Source of the DNA: Spartobacteria bacterium
GTDB lineage: Bacteria > Verrucomicrobiota > Verrucomicrobiia > Chthoniobacterales > UBA10450
Length of the DNA stretch: 64,000 nt
Reading direction: 5' to 3'
Assembly (NCBI GenBank): GCA_003134785.1
Contig: PLCN01000002.1
Location: 248,219 to 312,218 of the forward strand
Notes under the pieces: generated by a model
Database searches by the model: none
What the model saw: only the letters and a program-made list of their open reading frames with translations
What the model was told of the DNA's origin: nothing
Translations under genes and position numbers: made by a program
Shown here: piece by piece, positions 33,381 to 42,941 of the stretch
How positions within the stretch are numbered: the first letter of the stretch is position 1
Layout: each line of letters opens with the position of its first letter

Positions 33381-36300
33381 ATGAAAAAAATTCCTTACGT
33401 CAGATTTGCCGGCGCGGTAGTCCTAGCCGTCGCCTCTCTCAGCTTGTTTATCTGGGCCTTCGCCCCAGGAGCTGGAGCGGGCGGTCTCGCGCCCGTGGCT
33501 TCATCAGAGGATCCGGACCTGCCGCCCGGCGGGTCTGACCTTGATAAGGAAGACTATCTGGCGCGACGCGATGCGTGGACAATGCTGCGCCGCGGTTTCG
33601 ATCCGGAGCGACCATTCGACCCGCAGGCGCGGAACCGGGCCATCCAGCAAATGGGTCAACAGTTGCAGCAACTGGAAGCCGTTAGAAAGAGCGGAATCAA
33701 TACTCTGGGAATTAACACCCCGGAGCTGAGTTCTACCGCGTGGACGCCGGTTGGGCCCGCGCCGCTGCCTCAAGGCCAGACAGACACCAGGACAGACCCC
33801 GTTACCGGTCGGATCACCGCTATCGCGGTGCATCCAACGAATCCGGACATCGTGTTCGTGGGAACCGCATCTGGCGGCCTATACCGCACGCTTAACGGAC
33901 AAGCGGCCAACCCGACCTGGACCCCTTTAATGGATACAATCCAGTCTCAAGGCAACGGTGTCACCGCCTTGGGTACTTTGGCCATTGGCGCCATCGCCAT
34001 CGCGCCGTCGAATCCGAATATCGTTTACGTCGGCACCGGTGAACAGACGAGCGGCTATTTTGGCAGTGGGCTTTACCGGATTGATAACGCGACCATGACA
34101 AACCCGACCTTAGTCGGACCCATCAATCCTTCCGCGAACTACGGCAACGGAGTTACCCCGACATTTACGTTTCGGGCCATTAGTCAAATCCTGGTGCATC
34201 CCACAATTCCCGGAACTATTTTCGTTTCTACCAGCAATGGCCTCGGAGGTCGGATAGCAGGAAACAACTCTTTTCCTCCGAACCTTGTGCCCCCCTTGGG
34301 AATCCTGGGTATCTATCGCTCCAATGTCGCTGCGAATCCCGCCAATGCAGTCACCTTCAGCAAGCTCACCATCAACACGCAAGATGGCTTTGCGACAGGG
34401 AACACCGACGTTAGCGACATGGTCCTGGATCCAAGCGATGCCACTGCGAATACCCTCATCGCGTGGGTCCGAAGCGGCCCTGGGGCGGACACCGCTTGCG
34501 CTGCTGGCAACAATTGCGCAGGCGTTTATCGCACGACGACCGCGCAGGGAACAGCCACTTTCACGCAGGAACGGGTCGCATTGAACGGGAATGTTCGAGG
34601 ACAGCTGGCAATCAACAAGGTAGGAGCCATCGTGACGGTCCTGGCTGGAACTGCGGAAAAGCCGGCCTCAGTTCCGGTTAATCCGAACCCGAACAACTGC
34701 GCGGTTGCCCAGCTGGGTCTGTTAAGACGATCCGTGGATGGCGGCGTTACCTGGCTTAACACCGATGCAACTACGGCCTCACAGGGTGGGCTGCTTCGCA
34801 GCGCTGATGGCTTTTGCGGAAGCCAGTGCTTCTACGATATCGGCCTTGCGCTTCATCCTACTAACACCAGCATCTTTCAGATCGGCGGCAGTTTTACCAG
34901 TGGTGTATGTCAGACTTTAGCCAAGAGATCGACCGACGGTGTAACGCTAACTCTTAACAGCACGGGTCTGCATCCCGACGTTCATGCCTTTGTCTTTTCG
35001 CAGTCGAACCCGACAATCCTTTGGGCTGGCAACGATGGCGGGCTGTGGCGATCGACGGACACGGGTGTGAGCTGGGTTAGCATGAACGGCGACCCCGCTT
35101 TAACCATCGATCCGACGGGCAAAATAAGCGCCACCCAATACATAAGCATCGCTACCCACCCGGTTGATCGGGAATACATGATCGGAGGCACCCAGGATAA
35201 TGGTACTCATCTGAAGCGGGCCGCGGGCGATACCGCAGCGTGGACCCAGATCGCTCTCGGGGATGGAGGTTATGTGGAGATTGATCAAAATCCCGCGGAT
35301 ACGAACAACGTCCTCATGTACCACACCTTCTTCAACGTCGTTGGCGCGCAACCTCAAATCACCTACGAGCGTGTCTTAACTACGGCTGATGCCAAAGCCA
35401 AGAACTGGACGGCTTTTAATTGCGTGGCAGGCGGCGCGGGAAATACGCGAATCGATTGTAACGACACCGCGGTTTCCTTTTACGCCCCGATGGCACTCGG
35501 ACCGGGCAGTCCAAATGCCCTTTATTTCGGGACAGATCGTCTTTATCGATCTGGCGACAGCGGCACGACAATGCAACTCGTCAGCCAGGGACCGATCATT
35601 GCCGGCGGAGGCCTCAACACCGAAATCACTTCCATCAGTGTCGGCTTGGGGAACGATAGTTTCCGACTGGTTGGGATGAAAAACGGTACGGTTTGGATGA
35701 CAACGGCAGGATTGACGACGCTGACCAATGTCACACCAACCGGTGCGCCGGCCGGTGTGCCTGTTGGAAAAGTGATGATCGATCCCAATAACACCGACCC
35801 AAATGCGATCACGGCTTACATTGGCTACGGAGGCTTCGGAACGACTACCACCCCCATTACCCACGTCTGGAAAACAACGAATCTGGCCGGCGGCGCAGCC
35901 ACCTGGGCAGCCATGAGCAACGGGCTTCCGGATATTCCAATCGATGCCATCGCCATCGATCGCCGGAGCGCGGTGGCACCCGCGGCTGGAACAAGCATCT
36001 ATCTCGGAACTGATATCGGCGTTTACCAATCCACCGACGGCGGAGCGAACTGGGCGGTTTTTAATCCCGGCAACACCTTGCCGGTCCTTCCGGTTTTCGA
36101 TCTGGCTTTTCAAGAACAGATCGGAGTTGGCAATCCTAACCGTATTCTGCGCGCCGCGACGCATGGCCGCGGTATCTGGGAGATCCAAATAGGAAATGCA
36201 GCGACACCTACGCCCACACCGACACCGACACCTGGTGGGCCAACCCCCACGCCGACAGCTACACCTGTTTCCACACCGACGGCTACACCAACACCGACCC

Positions 36301-37115
36301 CAATACCTGCCGGCTTGGTCGGCAACGTCTCTACTCGTCTCCCGGTCGGCACCGATGATAACGTGTTGATCGAAGGCTTTATTGTTCAAGGGCCGGCTGG
36401 CTCGTCCAAGAAAATCATCGTTCGTGCGATTGGCCCATCGCTCGCGCCCTTCGGGATAACTGACGCGTTGGCGAATCCGACGCTGGAGGTTCATGACGCG
36501 ACCGGTGCCACCATCGCGACCAATGACGACTGGCAAACGACGCAGGTGGGTGGCCTCATTACCGGCGATCAGTCTGCGGAGATCGGCGCGAGCCAGCTCG
36601 CACCGAGCAACGGCCTGGAGTCGGCGATCATCGCGAGCCTTTCTCCGGGTAGTTACACGGCAGTCGTGCGCGGCTTGGGGAACACCGTTGGGACCGGCGT
36701 GGTCGATGCCTACGATCTCAGCGCTGATTCCCCGGCCATGCTGGCCAACATCGCGACGCGCGGTTTGATTCAGACTGGCGATAAACTCATGATCGCCGGC
36801 TTTATCGTGCAGGTTGCGCCGGTCAAAGTCGTAATTCGCGCGATTGGCCCGTCCTTGAGCGCGTTTGGTATCGCCAACGCCCTGGCCGATACGACACTTC
36901 AGCTCAGAGACCAGAACGGCGCGATCGTGAGAGAGAATGATGATTGGAGGACGGATCAGGAGCAGGAACTGATCAACACCGGCCTCCAACCGACCAATGA
37001 CCTTGAAGCGGCGCTGGTCCAGACGATCCCGCCCGGACAGTACACCGCCCAAGTGCGCGGCAAGAATGACACCAGTGGCATTGGCGTTGTCCAAGTGTAC
37101 TTCCTCGATGAATGA
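33381..37115 (+). CDS. Large secreted beta-propeller (BNR/sortilin-like) protein with two C-terminal 'IRAIGPSL' modules
   Basis: The 1244 residues begin with a signal or anchor ('FAGAVVLAVASLSLFIWAF'). Residues about 115-935 are repeated propeller blades of the VPS10/BNR kind: 'GRITAIAVHPTNPDIVFVGT', 'GGLYRTLNG', 'IVYVGTGEQTSG', 'GGLWRSTDTGVSWVSM', 'IYLGTDIGVYQSTDGGANW', closing with 'ATHGRGIWEIQI'. A Thr-Pro linker follows (about 945-975). The end is two copies of a roughly 125-residue module ('IIVRAIGPSLAPFGI' and 'VVIRAIGPSLSAFGI', each with 'NDDW' and 'PG.YTA.VRG'). It is probably exposed at the cell surface and may bind or degrade polymers; no catalytic residues were identified. Confidence 0.85.
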   Translation: MKKIPYVRFAGAVVLAVASLSLFIWAFAPGAGAGGLAPVASSEDPDLPPGGSDLDKEDYLARRDAWTMLRRGFDPERPFDPQARNRAIQQMGQQLQQLEAVRKSGINTLGINTPELSSTAWTPVGPAPLPQGQTDTRTDPVTGRITAIAVHPTNPDIVFVGTASGGLYRTLNGQAANPTWTPLMDTIQSQGNGVTALGTLAIGAIAIAPSNPNIVYVGTGEQTSGYFGSGLYRIDNATMTNPTLVGPINPSANYGNGVTPTFTFRAISQILVHPTIPGTIFVSTSNGLGGRIAGNNSFPPNLVPPLGILGIYRSNVAANPANAVTFSKLTINTQDGFATGNTDVSDMVLDPSDATANTLIAWVRSGPGADTACAAGNNCAGVYRTTTAQGTATFTQERVALNGNVRGQLAINKVGAIVTVLAGTAEKPASVPVNPNPNNCAVAQLGLLRRSVDGGVTWLNTDATTASQGGLLRSADGFCGSQCFYDIGLALHPTNTSIFQIGGSFTSGVCQTLAKRSTDGVTLTLNSTGLHPDVHAFVFSQSNPTILWAGNDGGLWRSTDTGVSWVSMNGDPALTIDPTGKISATQYISIATHPVDREYMIGGTQDNGTHLKRAAGDTAAWTQIALGDGGYVEIDQNPADTNNVLMYHTFFNVVGAQPQITYERVLTTADAKAKNWTAFNCVAGGAGNTRIDCNDTAVSFYAPMALGPGSPNALYFGTDRLYRSGDSGTTMQLVSQGPIIAGGGLNTEITSISVGLGNDSFRLVGMKNGTVWMTTAGLTTLTNVTPTGAPAGVPVGKVMIDPNNTDPNAITAYIGYGGFGTTTTPITHVWKTTNLAGGAATWAAMSNGLPDIPIDAIAIDRRSAVAPAAGTSIYLGTDIGVYQSTDGGANWAVFNPGNTLPVLPVFDLAFQEQIGVGNPNRILRAATHGRGIWEIQIGNAATPTPTPTPTPGGPTPTPTATPVSTPTATPTPTPIPAGLVGNVSTRLPVGTDDNVLIEGFIVQGPAGSSKKIIVRAIGPSLAPFGITDALANPTLEVHDATGATIATNDDWQTTQVGGLITGDQSAEIGASQLAPSNGLESAIIASLSPGSYTAVVRGLGNTVGTGVVDAYDLSADSPAMLANIATRGLIQTGDKLMIAGFIVQVAPVKVVIRAIGPSLSAFGIANALADTTLQLRDQNGAIVRENDDWRTDQEQELINTGLQPTNDLEAALVQTIPPGQYTAQVRGKNDTSGIGVVQVYFLDE

Positions 37116-37176
37116 AATTGAAGGACCGACGTTCCTTCGCTTGAAATAACACGCGCGTCTCGTAGGAGTGCCACCG

Positions 37177-39567
37177 GTGCCTCCTTCACTCTTGGAACCA
37201 AGACCGCCATCGCTGGCGCGGCAATTTTACCGGCGCCGATCGAAGTCGCATCGGTCGGGCGCTCGAGCTGTGCGCTTCTTTCTTTTCGCGGCAATTCTCG
37301 CACTGGCCTGGAGCGGTTGGTATCTGGCCAAGCGCGGATTCGGCCGGCAATGGCGTGATCGCGTGGTGGAAGAACTGCACAAGCGTGGCGTCGAGGCGTC
37401 GGTCAGCCGGCTCACGCTCGATCCGGTCCGCGGGTTGATCGCACAGGACGTTCGAATTTTCGATTTCAAGAATCGCGAGAATACGCTCGCCGTGATCAGC
37501 GAAGTAGCGCTCGATATTAATTACGCCGCGCTGCTCCATCATCAGCCTTTCCTCAACGCGCTCGATGTCCGCGGCGCGGAGTTGACGATTCCGACGCCGC
37601 TGGCGGAACCGGGCGCACCGAAAGCGCAGATCACCGAATTCCGCGCGCACATTTATTTTCCGCCGGAGCAAATCTATGTCAGCCAGGCCGAAGGGGTGTT
37701 TTGCGGTGTGCGAATCTCCGCCACTGGCCAGTTGATCAAACGCAACGACTACAAGCCTTCCGGAGAAATCTCAGAGGAGGAATGGCGGCAGCGGCTAACG
37801 CTTCTTCAACGCGTGACCGAAGAACTGCATCGCTGGAAGTTTCCCGGCGAAGCACCAACGCTACAGGTTAAATTTTCCGGCGACCTTTCCCAATTTGAAA
37901 CGGCGCGGGCGGACGCGACTTTGCGCGGCGATCGAGTGCAGCGCGGTTCGTACGAAATGAAGAACGTTTCTGCCGCGGCGGAGTGGACGAATCAGACACT
38001 CAACGTGACCCATTGCGAATGGTCGGACAACGCCGGGAATTTTTCCGGCCGCGCGAACTGGAGCCGCGAGACGAAAGCGGCGGATATCCAAGCCCGCAGC
38101 ACGCTGGACGCAAAACAGTTCCTGAGCGCATTTGGTTTCGGAGAATTCCTGGCGGATCTCACGCTCACTTCGCCGCCGCTGCTCGAGCTTTCTGGGTCGT
38201 GTGATTTTTCCGGTAGCAAGCCGCGAGCGAGTCTGATCGGGCGCGCGGTGGTCGATAATTTCACCTACAAGAAAGTGCCGTTTTTGAAGTTAGCCGGGGA
38301 TTTTTCCTGGGATGGCGAGCGCGGAATGTTGCGCAATCTTCGGGTGCGCCACGATTCCGGCGAAATCACAGCCGATCTGCTGGACGCGCCGAATGATTTC
38401 CGCCTCAACGTCGAAAGCGCAGTCGACCCGATTGTACTGCGCGCGATCGCGTCACCCGAACTCGGGCGGTTCCTGGGCGAATGGGAATGGCGCCGGCCAC
38501 CCGTGGTGCGGCTTGCTCTTCGCGGCGCGAGCCGCTTGCCGGAAACATGGACCGGCGAAGGCACGGTGGCTTTTCAGCGTACGCGTTTCCGCGGCGTTTG
38601 GATGAACGACGCCAATGCGAAAGTGCATCTGAAGAACGGCGCAGTCACTTTCGACAACTTTCGCGTGACGCGGGATGAAGGCGCCGGCACGGGATCGTTC
38701 ACTTACGATTTCGTGAAACGCGAGGTGCGGCTGACCGACGTGAAATCCACGCTTCGGCCGACCGACGCGATCATGTGGATCGAGCCGAAACTTTTCAAGG
38801 AAGTCGTGCCCTATAAATTTCGCCAACCGCCCACTCTCGTGGCGAACGGCGTCATACATTTTGGCGCGCCTAACGACCATCTTGAAATCACGGTCGATGC
38901 GCCCACCGGGATGGACTACGTTTTCCTCGGCAAAACGCTTCCGATCGATCGCGTTTCCGGGCGTCTTCTCTTCACTGATAACCGGCTTCAGCTCAGTGAA
39001 ATCGCCGGCACGCTTTTCACCGGCACTCTCAAGGGAGCGGCGGACATCTCTCTCGCCAAAGGAGATCCGCATTACCAGGCGAACCTTTCCGTCGATGGCG
39101 TCGATTTTCCGCGCGTGGCCGATCTCTATTTCAAATATCAAACCACGCGCGGCCGCTTGAGCGGGACCTACGATTGGACTGGCCTGGGCAGCGAAGCCCG
39201 GAGCATGCGTGGCAACGGGATCGTGAAAGTGACCGAGGGCGATATCTTCGCCATCCCGGTCTTCGGTCCGCTTTCCGGAATGCTGAACGCAATTATTCCC
39301 GGCGCCGGCTACAGCCAGGCGCACAAAGCCGGCGCCGGTTTCACCGTGAAGGAAGGCGTGATCCACACCGACGATTTCAAAGTTGCGGGCAAACTTTTTG
39401 GAATGGTCGGACACGGCGACGTAAAATTTCTCGAGGACAAATTGGACTTCGACGTGCGGATCGACGCCGGCGGAGCGGCGGTGTTGTTGACGCCGATGTA
39501 CAAACTTTTCGAATACAAAGGCGAAGGCAGCATCTCGAAGCCGAACTGGCACCCGAAGAGATTCTAG
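37177..39567 (+). CDS. AsmA-like envelope protein
   Basis: A long beta-rich protein (about 796 residues) has one N-terminal membrane anchor ('FFLFAAILALAWSGWYLAK') and a periplasmic part typical of AsmA/TamB/YhdP relatives: an N-terminal 'DVRIFDFKNRENTLAVISEV' segment and a C-terminal 'GRLSGTYDWTGLG', 'GNGIVKVTEGDIFAIPVFGP', 'VKFLEDKLDFDVRID'. These proteins form hydrophobic grooves thought to carry phospholipid to the outer membrane. Start: GTG 37168 touches the ribosome site (TAGGAG), whereas GTG 37177 has GGAG 9 bases upstream, so the latter is preferred. Its TAG stop abuts the inverted repeat that begins at 39567. Confidence 0.82.
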   Translation: MPPSLLEPRPPSLARQFYRRRSKSHRSGARAVRFFLFAAILALAWSGWYLAKRGFGRQWRDRVVEELHKRGVEASVSRLTLDPVRGLIAQDVRIFDFKNRENTLAVISEVALDINYAALLHHQPFLNALDVRGAELTIPTPLAEPGAPKAQITEFRAHIYFPPEQIYVSQAEGVFCGVRISATGQLIKRNDYKPSGEISEEEWRQRLTLLQRVTEELHRWKFPGEAPTLQVKFSGDLSQFETARADATLRGDRVQRGSYEMKNVSAAAEWTNQTLNVTHCEWSDNAGNFSGRANWSRETKAADIQARSTLDAKQFLSAFGFGEFLADLTLTSPPLLELSGSCDFSGSKPRASLIGRAVVDNFTYKKVPFLKLAGDFSWDGERGMLRNLRVRHDSGEITADLLDAPNDFRLNVESAVDPIVLRAIASPELGRFLGEWEWRRPPVVRLALRGASRLPETWTGEGTVAFQRTRFRGVWMNDANAKVHLKNGAVTFDNFRVTRDEGAGTGSFTYDFVKREVRLTDVKSTLRPTDAIMWIEPKLFKEVVPYKFRQPPTLVANGVIHFGAPNDHLEITVDAPTGMDYVFLGKTLPIDRVSGRLLFTDNRLQLSEIAGTLFTGTLKGAADISLAKGDPHYQANLSVDGVDFPRVADLYFKYQTTRGRLSGTYDWTGLGSEARSMRGNGIVKVTEGDIFAIPVFGPLSGMLNAIIPGAGYSQAHKAGAGFTVKEGVIHTDDFKVAGKLFGMVGHGDVKFLEDKLDFDVRIDAGGAAVLLTPMYKLFEYKGEGSISKPNWHPKRF

Positions 39568-39735
39568 GAATTTCGGATTGCGGATACCGGACTTCGGAGA
39601 GAAGGAATCGCCCCTTCCCGATGCGCAAATCAGCAGTCCTAACTCCGGTTCGAAGAAAATTGAAGTCGCGGGAGAGTCCCTCACGTGTCCGCCGCGACCT
39701 TTCCGAAATCCGGTATCCGCAATCCGAAATTCTCC
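39567..39735. repeat. Inverted repeat overlapping the endonuclease IV 5' end (family G)
   Basis: GGAATTTCGGATTGCGGATA with the next 12 bases (39567-39598) is matched, inverted, by TCCGAAATCCGGTATCCGCA with the next 11 bases (39702-39732); about 30 bp per arm with one mismatch, around a centre of about 100 bp. The right arm runs into codons at the start of the endonuclease IV gene. Confidence 0.85.
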
Positions 39736-40586
39736 TTGGCGCTCACATGTCGATCGGCGGCGGTGTGCATCGAGCGATCGAGCGGTCTCGTTCGATCAAA
39801 TGCACGGCGATGCAGATTTTCGTGAAGAACAATATGCAATGGTTCGCCCGGCCTTTGCTGCGCGAGGAAATCTCGGCGTTTCTCGATCACGCCCAGCGTG
39901 GCGAACTCCGATCCGCTTTCGCGCACGCCAATTACCTGATCAATCTCGCCGCCACCAGTCCGCAGTTCCACGCCAACTCACTGCGCGCGCTTTCGGAAGA
40001 GCTGGTGCGCGCGGATCAGCTCGAGTTGCCGTTTTTGGTTTTGCATCCGGGCGCGCATCTCGGCGCCGGAGAAGAAGCGGGTCTCGCCAGGATTATCGAT
40101 TCGATCACTCAGGTTTTCGCCGGTTTGCCGAAAACGAAAACGCGCATTGCACTCGAAACGACGGCGGGGCAGGGCTCATGCCTGGGGCATCGCTTCGAGC
40201 ATCTCAGCCACATCATCGCGAATGTGCGTGAGCCGGAACGGCTTTGTGTTTGCCTCGATACCGCGCACGTCTTTGCCGCTGGTTACGACCTGGCCACGGA
40301 ACAATCGACGAAGAAAATGTTCGCTGACTTCGACCGCGCGGTCGGATTGGATCGGCTGGTCGCGTTGCATCTGAACGATTCCAAAACGGCGCGCGGCTCG
40401 CGCGTTGACCGGCACGAACATATCGGCAAAGGACGAATCGGATTGGACGCGTTTCGCTTCATCATGCGCGATCGCCGTTTTCGAAAAATTCCGAAGGTGC
40501 TCGAGACGCCGAAAGGGAAAGAGCTCAAGGAAGACATCGTGAACATGCGGACGTTACGCCGGCTTGCGGAAACGAAGACTCGTTAG
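39621..40586 (+). CDS. nfo: Deoxyribonuclease IV (AP endonuclease), N-terminus altered by repeat
   Basis: From 'ILLGAHMSIGGGVHRAIERS' (about 39729) onward the protein matches Nfo, the TIM-barrel three-zinc enzyme that cuts DNA 5' of abasic sites. Landmarks are 'QIFVKNNMQW', 'LVLHPGAHLGAG' (His), 'IALETTAGQGSCLG' (Glu), 'VCLDTAHVFAAGYDL' (Asp, His), 'LHLNDSK', 'DRHEHIGKGRIG' (His) and 'KVLETPKGKE' (Glu). The start is unclear. ATG 39747 would cut off the first beta strand, and in-frame ATG 39621 or TTG 39660 lie inside a repeat element and add basic residues. Body certain, start doubtful. Confidence 0.85.
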   Translation: MRKSAVLTPVRRKLKSRESPSRVRRDLSEIRYPQSEILLGAHMSIGGGVHRAIERSRSIKCTAMQIFVKNNMQWFARPLLREEISAFLDHAQRGELRSAFAHANYLINLAATSPQFHANSLRALSEELVRADQLELPFLVLHPGAHLGAGEEAGLARIIDSITQVFAGLPKTKTRIALETTAGQGSCLGHRFEHLSHIIANVREPERLCVCLDTAHVFAAGYDLATEQSTKKMFADFDRAVGLDRLVALHLNDSKTARGSRVDRHEHIGKGRIGLDAFRFIMRDRRFRKIPKVLETPKGKELKEDIVNMRTLRRLAETKTR

Positions 40587-40617
40587 GCGGCATGTAACTG
40601 GACGTTACGAGAAGCAT

Positions 40618-40738
40618 GTCATCCCGAGCCGCGCAGACGGCGAGGGACCTCGCACAGGCTGACGGACTTCCTTTTAATATTGAGCGTGACCCACCGGCGC
40701 ATGGGAGGTCCCTCGTCGTCTGCGCGACTCGGGATGAC
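40618..40738. repeat. Intergenic inverted-repeat element (family A, copy 4)
   Basis: GTCATCCCGAGCCGCGCAGA on the left and TCTGCGCGACTCGGGATGAC on the right enclose about 80 bp. It sits between the convergent nfo and S9 peptidase genes, a place where its hairpin might end transcription from both sides. Confidence 0.9.
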
Positions 40739-40755
40739 GCGCGCGTGCGGTGGTT

Positions 40756-42873
40756 CTACTTCTTCGCGGATTGGGACGGGCCCTTCGTCCATTGATCCAC
40801 CCAATCGTTTACTGTCTTCCACCACAGACGTGAGTTTTGTGGCTTCAGCACCCAGTGCCCCTCATCGGGAAAATACAACATCTTTGACGGCACCTTGAGC
40901 CGCTGGAGTGTGGTGAAGAGCTGAAAGCCTTCCGAAACATCGAGCCGAAAATCGAGCTGGCCGTGCACCACCAGCGTCGGCGTTTTGAATTTCTCGGCGA
41001 ACAGATGCGGCGAAAATTTCCGGTAAAGCTCGCGGTTCTTCCAGGGCGGACCTTTAAATTCCCACTCGGTGAACCAAAGCTCTTCCGTCGTCCCGTAAGC
41101 CGACTCGATATTGAAGACGCCGTCGTGCGACACGATGCACTTGAATCGATCAGTGTGGCCGAGGACCCAGTTCGCCATGTAGCCGCCGTAGCTCGCGCCG
41201 AGCGCCGCCTCGCGAGTCTTGTCGATGAACGGATACGTCTTCTCCACGTAATCGAGGCCCTTCATCAAATCCTCGTACGGCTTGCCGCCCCAATCGCCGC
41301 TGATCGCATCGGTAAACTTCTGTCCGTATCCGGTCGAGCCGTGGAAGTTGATCATCACGACGACGTAACCGTTGGCGGCGAACAACTCACCGTTCCAGCG
41401 GTACGACCACGAATCTCCCCACGCGCCCTGCGGCCCGCCGTGGATCAAAAACTTGAGCGGATATTTTTTGCTCGAATCGAATCCCGGCGGCTTGATCAGG
41501 AAACCCTGGACGTCGTCGTTGTTCGCGCCCTTGAAGGTGAACGGCTCCATCGCCGGCAGATCGATTTGCGAGAGCAACGCTTCGTTTATGTGCGTCACCG
41601 CAGCCGGATCAACCTTCGATCCGTTCTTCCAGCTGGAGAGATCTAAACGCGCGATCTCACTTGGCGACGCAATCGAAACGCGACTGAAAAAAAGCGACTT
41701 CCCATCCGCCGCAAAAGCAACGTCGTCGGCATGTAGCCGCGTGACTTCGTTCGGCTGTTTGGTGTCGAGCGGCAGCGCCCAGATGGGCGATTCGCCGTGA
41801 TCTTCCGCGCTGAAAAAGACTGTCTTCGAATCCGGCGTCCAGGCAAAGCTGCCAACGGAGCGATCCCAGTTTGCCGTGGCGTTGCGCATCTGTCCTAGAT
41901 CTCGCTGATAAATAATGAGCGATTGTTTATCCGCTTCGAAACCGGCGCGCGCCATTGATCGCCAGGCAATGTGCTTTCCATCGGGTGAATAGACCGGCGT
42001 GTTATCATTACCCGGGCTCGTCGAAATTTTCTTCGGCGTTCCGCCACTCATCGGCACGAGGAAGATTTCGTTGTTCGTGCTGGTCGCTTCGACTTCATCG
42101 ATGTTGCTCGTGTAGGCGAGTTCCTGGCCATCGGGCGAAACCGAATACATGTCCTGCCCACCGAGATTGAAGGGCGGCACGTCGTGATCGCCCGGAGTGA
42201 GATCACGGGCGACGTTTGGTTGCGAAGCGTCGGCCTCGACGTTGACGACAAAGAGATGGTTGCGTTTGAATTCGGTATACGACGTCCAATGCCGGTAGAG
42301 CAGCTTCGTGAAGATCTTCGCTTTCACTTTGCTCTTGGAGAGATCTTCGTCGCGTTGCTTGTTCTCCGCGTCGTCTTTCGCGTCGGGATAAACCGAGGAG
42401 AGAAAGACGATGTTCTTTCCATCCGGCGACCAGATCGCGCCATCTGCGCCGGTCGAGAGGTTTGTCACTTGATGCGGCTGGCCGTCGAGGCCGCCGCTCT
42501 CGGGCGTGAAATTGGACATCCAGATTTGCGTTGGATCAGTCGCCTTAGAGGTCCAGATCAACCGCTTGCCATCGGGCGAAAACCGCGGCCGCTCTTCCTG
42601 GTTCGGGGTTTGGTTCAGGCGGCGCGCCTCACCACCTGCGGCAGCGACGATCCACAAATGCGAAGTCTTTGTGTTCGCCTCGAGGTCCACATCGACCGCG
42701 TCGAAGACAACCCATTTTCCATCCGGCGACGGCACGGGCGCGCCTACGCGCTTGAGCTTCATCATGTCTTCGAATGTGAACGGCCGCTTGGCGGCGGTTG
42801 CCGTGCTCGGTGCCGGCTGCGCCAGGAGCGAACCGGCGAGTGCGAAAGAAGCGGTCAGAATTTTCCAGTGCAT
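40756..42873 (-). CDS. S9 family prolyl oligopeptidase-like peptidase
   Basis: The ATG at 42873 gives 705 residues with a signal peptide ('MHWKILTASFALAGSLLAQP'). A beta-propeller with TolB-like blades follows ('SPDGKWVVFDAVD', 'FSPDGKRLIWTSK', 'YSPDGKHIAWRS'), then an alpha/beta-hydrolase domain with Ser in 'AALGASYGGYMANWVLGH', Asp in 'LVVHGQLDFRLDVSEG' and His in 'PDEGHWVLKP'. Exported S9 enzymes (DPP4/acylaminoacyl-peptidase type) cut short peptides in the periplasm. The GTG at 42897 would put eight extra residues before the signal peptide. It is flanked by family A repeats on both sides and appears to be a single-gene unit. Confidence 0.95.
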   Translation of the reverse strand: MHWKILTASFALAGSLLAQPAPSTATAAKRPFTFEDMMKLKRVGAPVPSPDGKWVVFDAVDVDLEANTKTSHLWIVAAAGGEARRLNQTPNQEERPRFSPDGKRLIWTSKATDPTQIWMSNFTPESGGLDGQPHQVTNLSTGADGAIWSPDGKNIVFLSSVYPDAKDDAENKQRDEDLSKSKVKAKIFTKLLYRHWTSYTEFKRNHLFVVNVEADASQPNVARDLTPGDHDVPPFNLGGQDMYSVSPDGQELAYTSNIDEVEATSTNNEIFLVPMSGGTPKKISTSPGNDNTPVYSPDGKHIAWRSMARAGFEADKQSLIIYQRDLGQMRNATANWDRSVGSFAWTPDSKTVFFSAEDHGESPIWALPLDTKQPNEVTRLHADDVAFAADGKSLFFSRVSIASPSEIARLDLSSWKNGSKVDPAAVTHINEALLSQIDLPAMEPFTFKGANNDDVQGFLIKPPGFDSSKKYPLKFLIHGGPQGAWGDSWSYRWNGELFAANGYVVVMINFHGSTGYGQKFTDAISGDWGGKPYEDLMKGLDYVEKTYPFIDKTREAALGASYGGYMANWVLGHTDRFKCIVSHDGVFNIESAYGTTEELWFTEWEFKGPPWKNRELYRKFSPHLFAEKFKTPTLVVHGQLDFRLDVSEGFQLFTTLQRLKVPSKMLYFPDEGHWVLKPQNSRLWWKTVNDWVDQWTKGPSQSAKK

Positions 42874-42941
42874 GTGTTGAACTCCATGTGAGTGCACAAA
42901 CTCTCGCCGAACCTTCTCTCGCGCAACAACAGCGCGATGTT

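Noticed and set aside
36190-36310. Short tandem repeats resembling a CRISPR or minisatellite
   Set aside because: They encode the Thr-Pro linker (ACACCGACC-like codons) in frame within the propeller protein; there are no spacers.
35376-37094. Open frame of 572 codons on the minus strand opposite the large propeller gene
   Set aside because: It mirrors the codon pattern of the true gene, is rich in Arg/Gly/His without domains, and the plus strand has a clear signal peptide, propeller blades and C-terminal modules.
39174-39620. Long N-terminal extension of endonuclease IV
   Set aside because: It overlaps the AsmA-like gene in another frame and reads as a low-complexity Arg-rich sequence unlike any Nfo.
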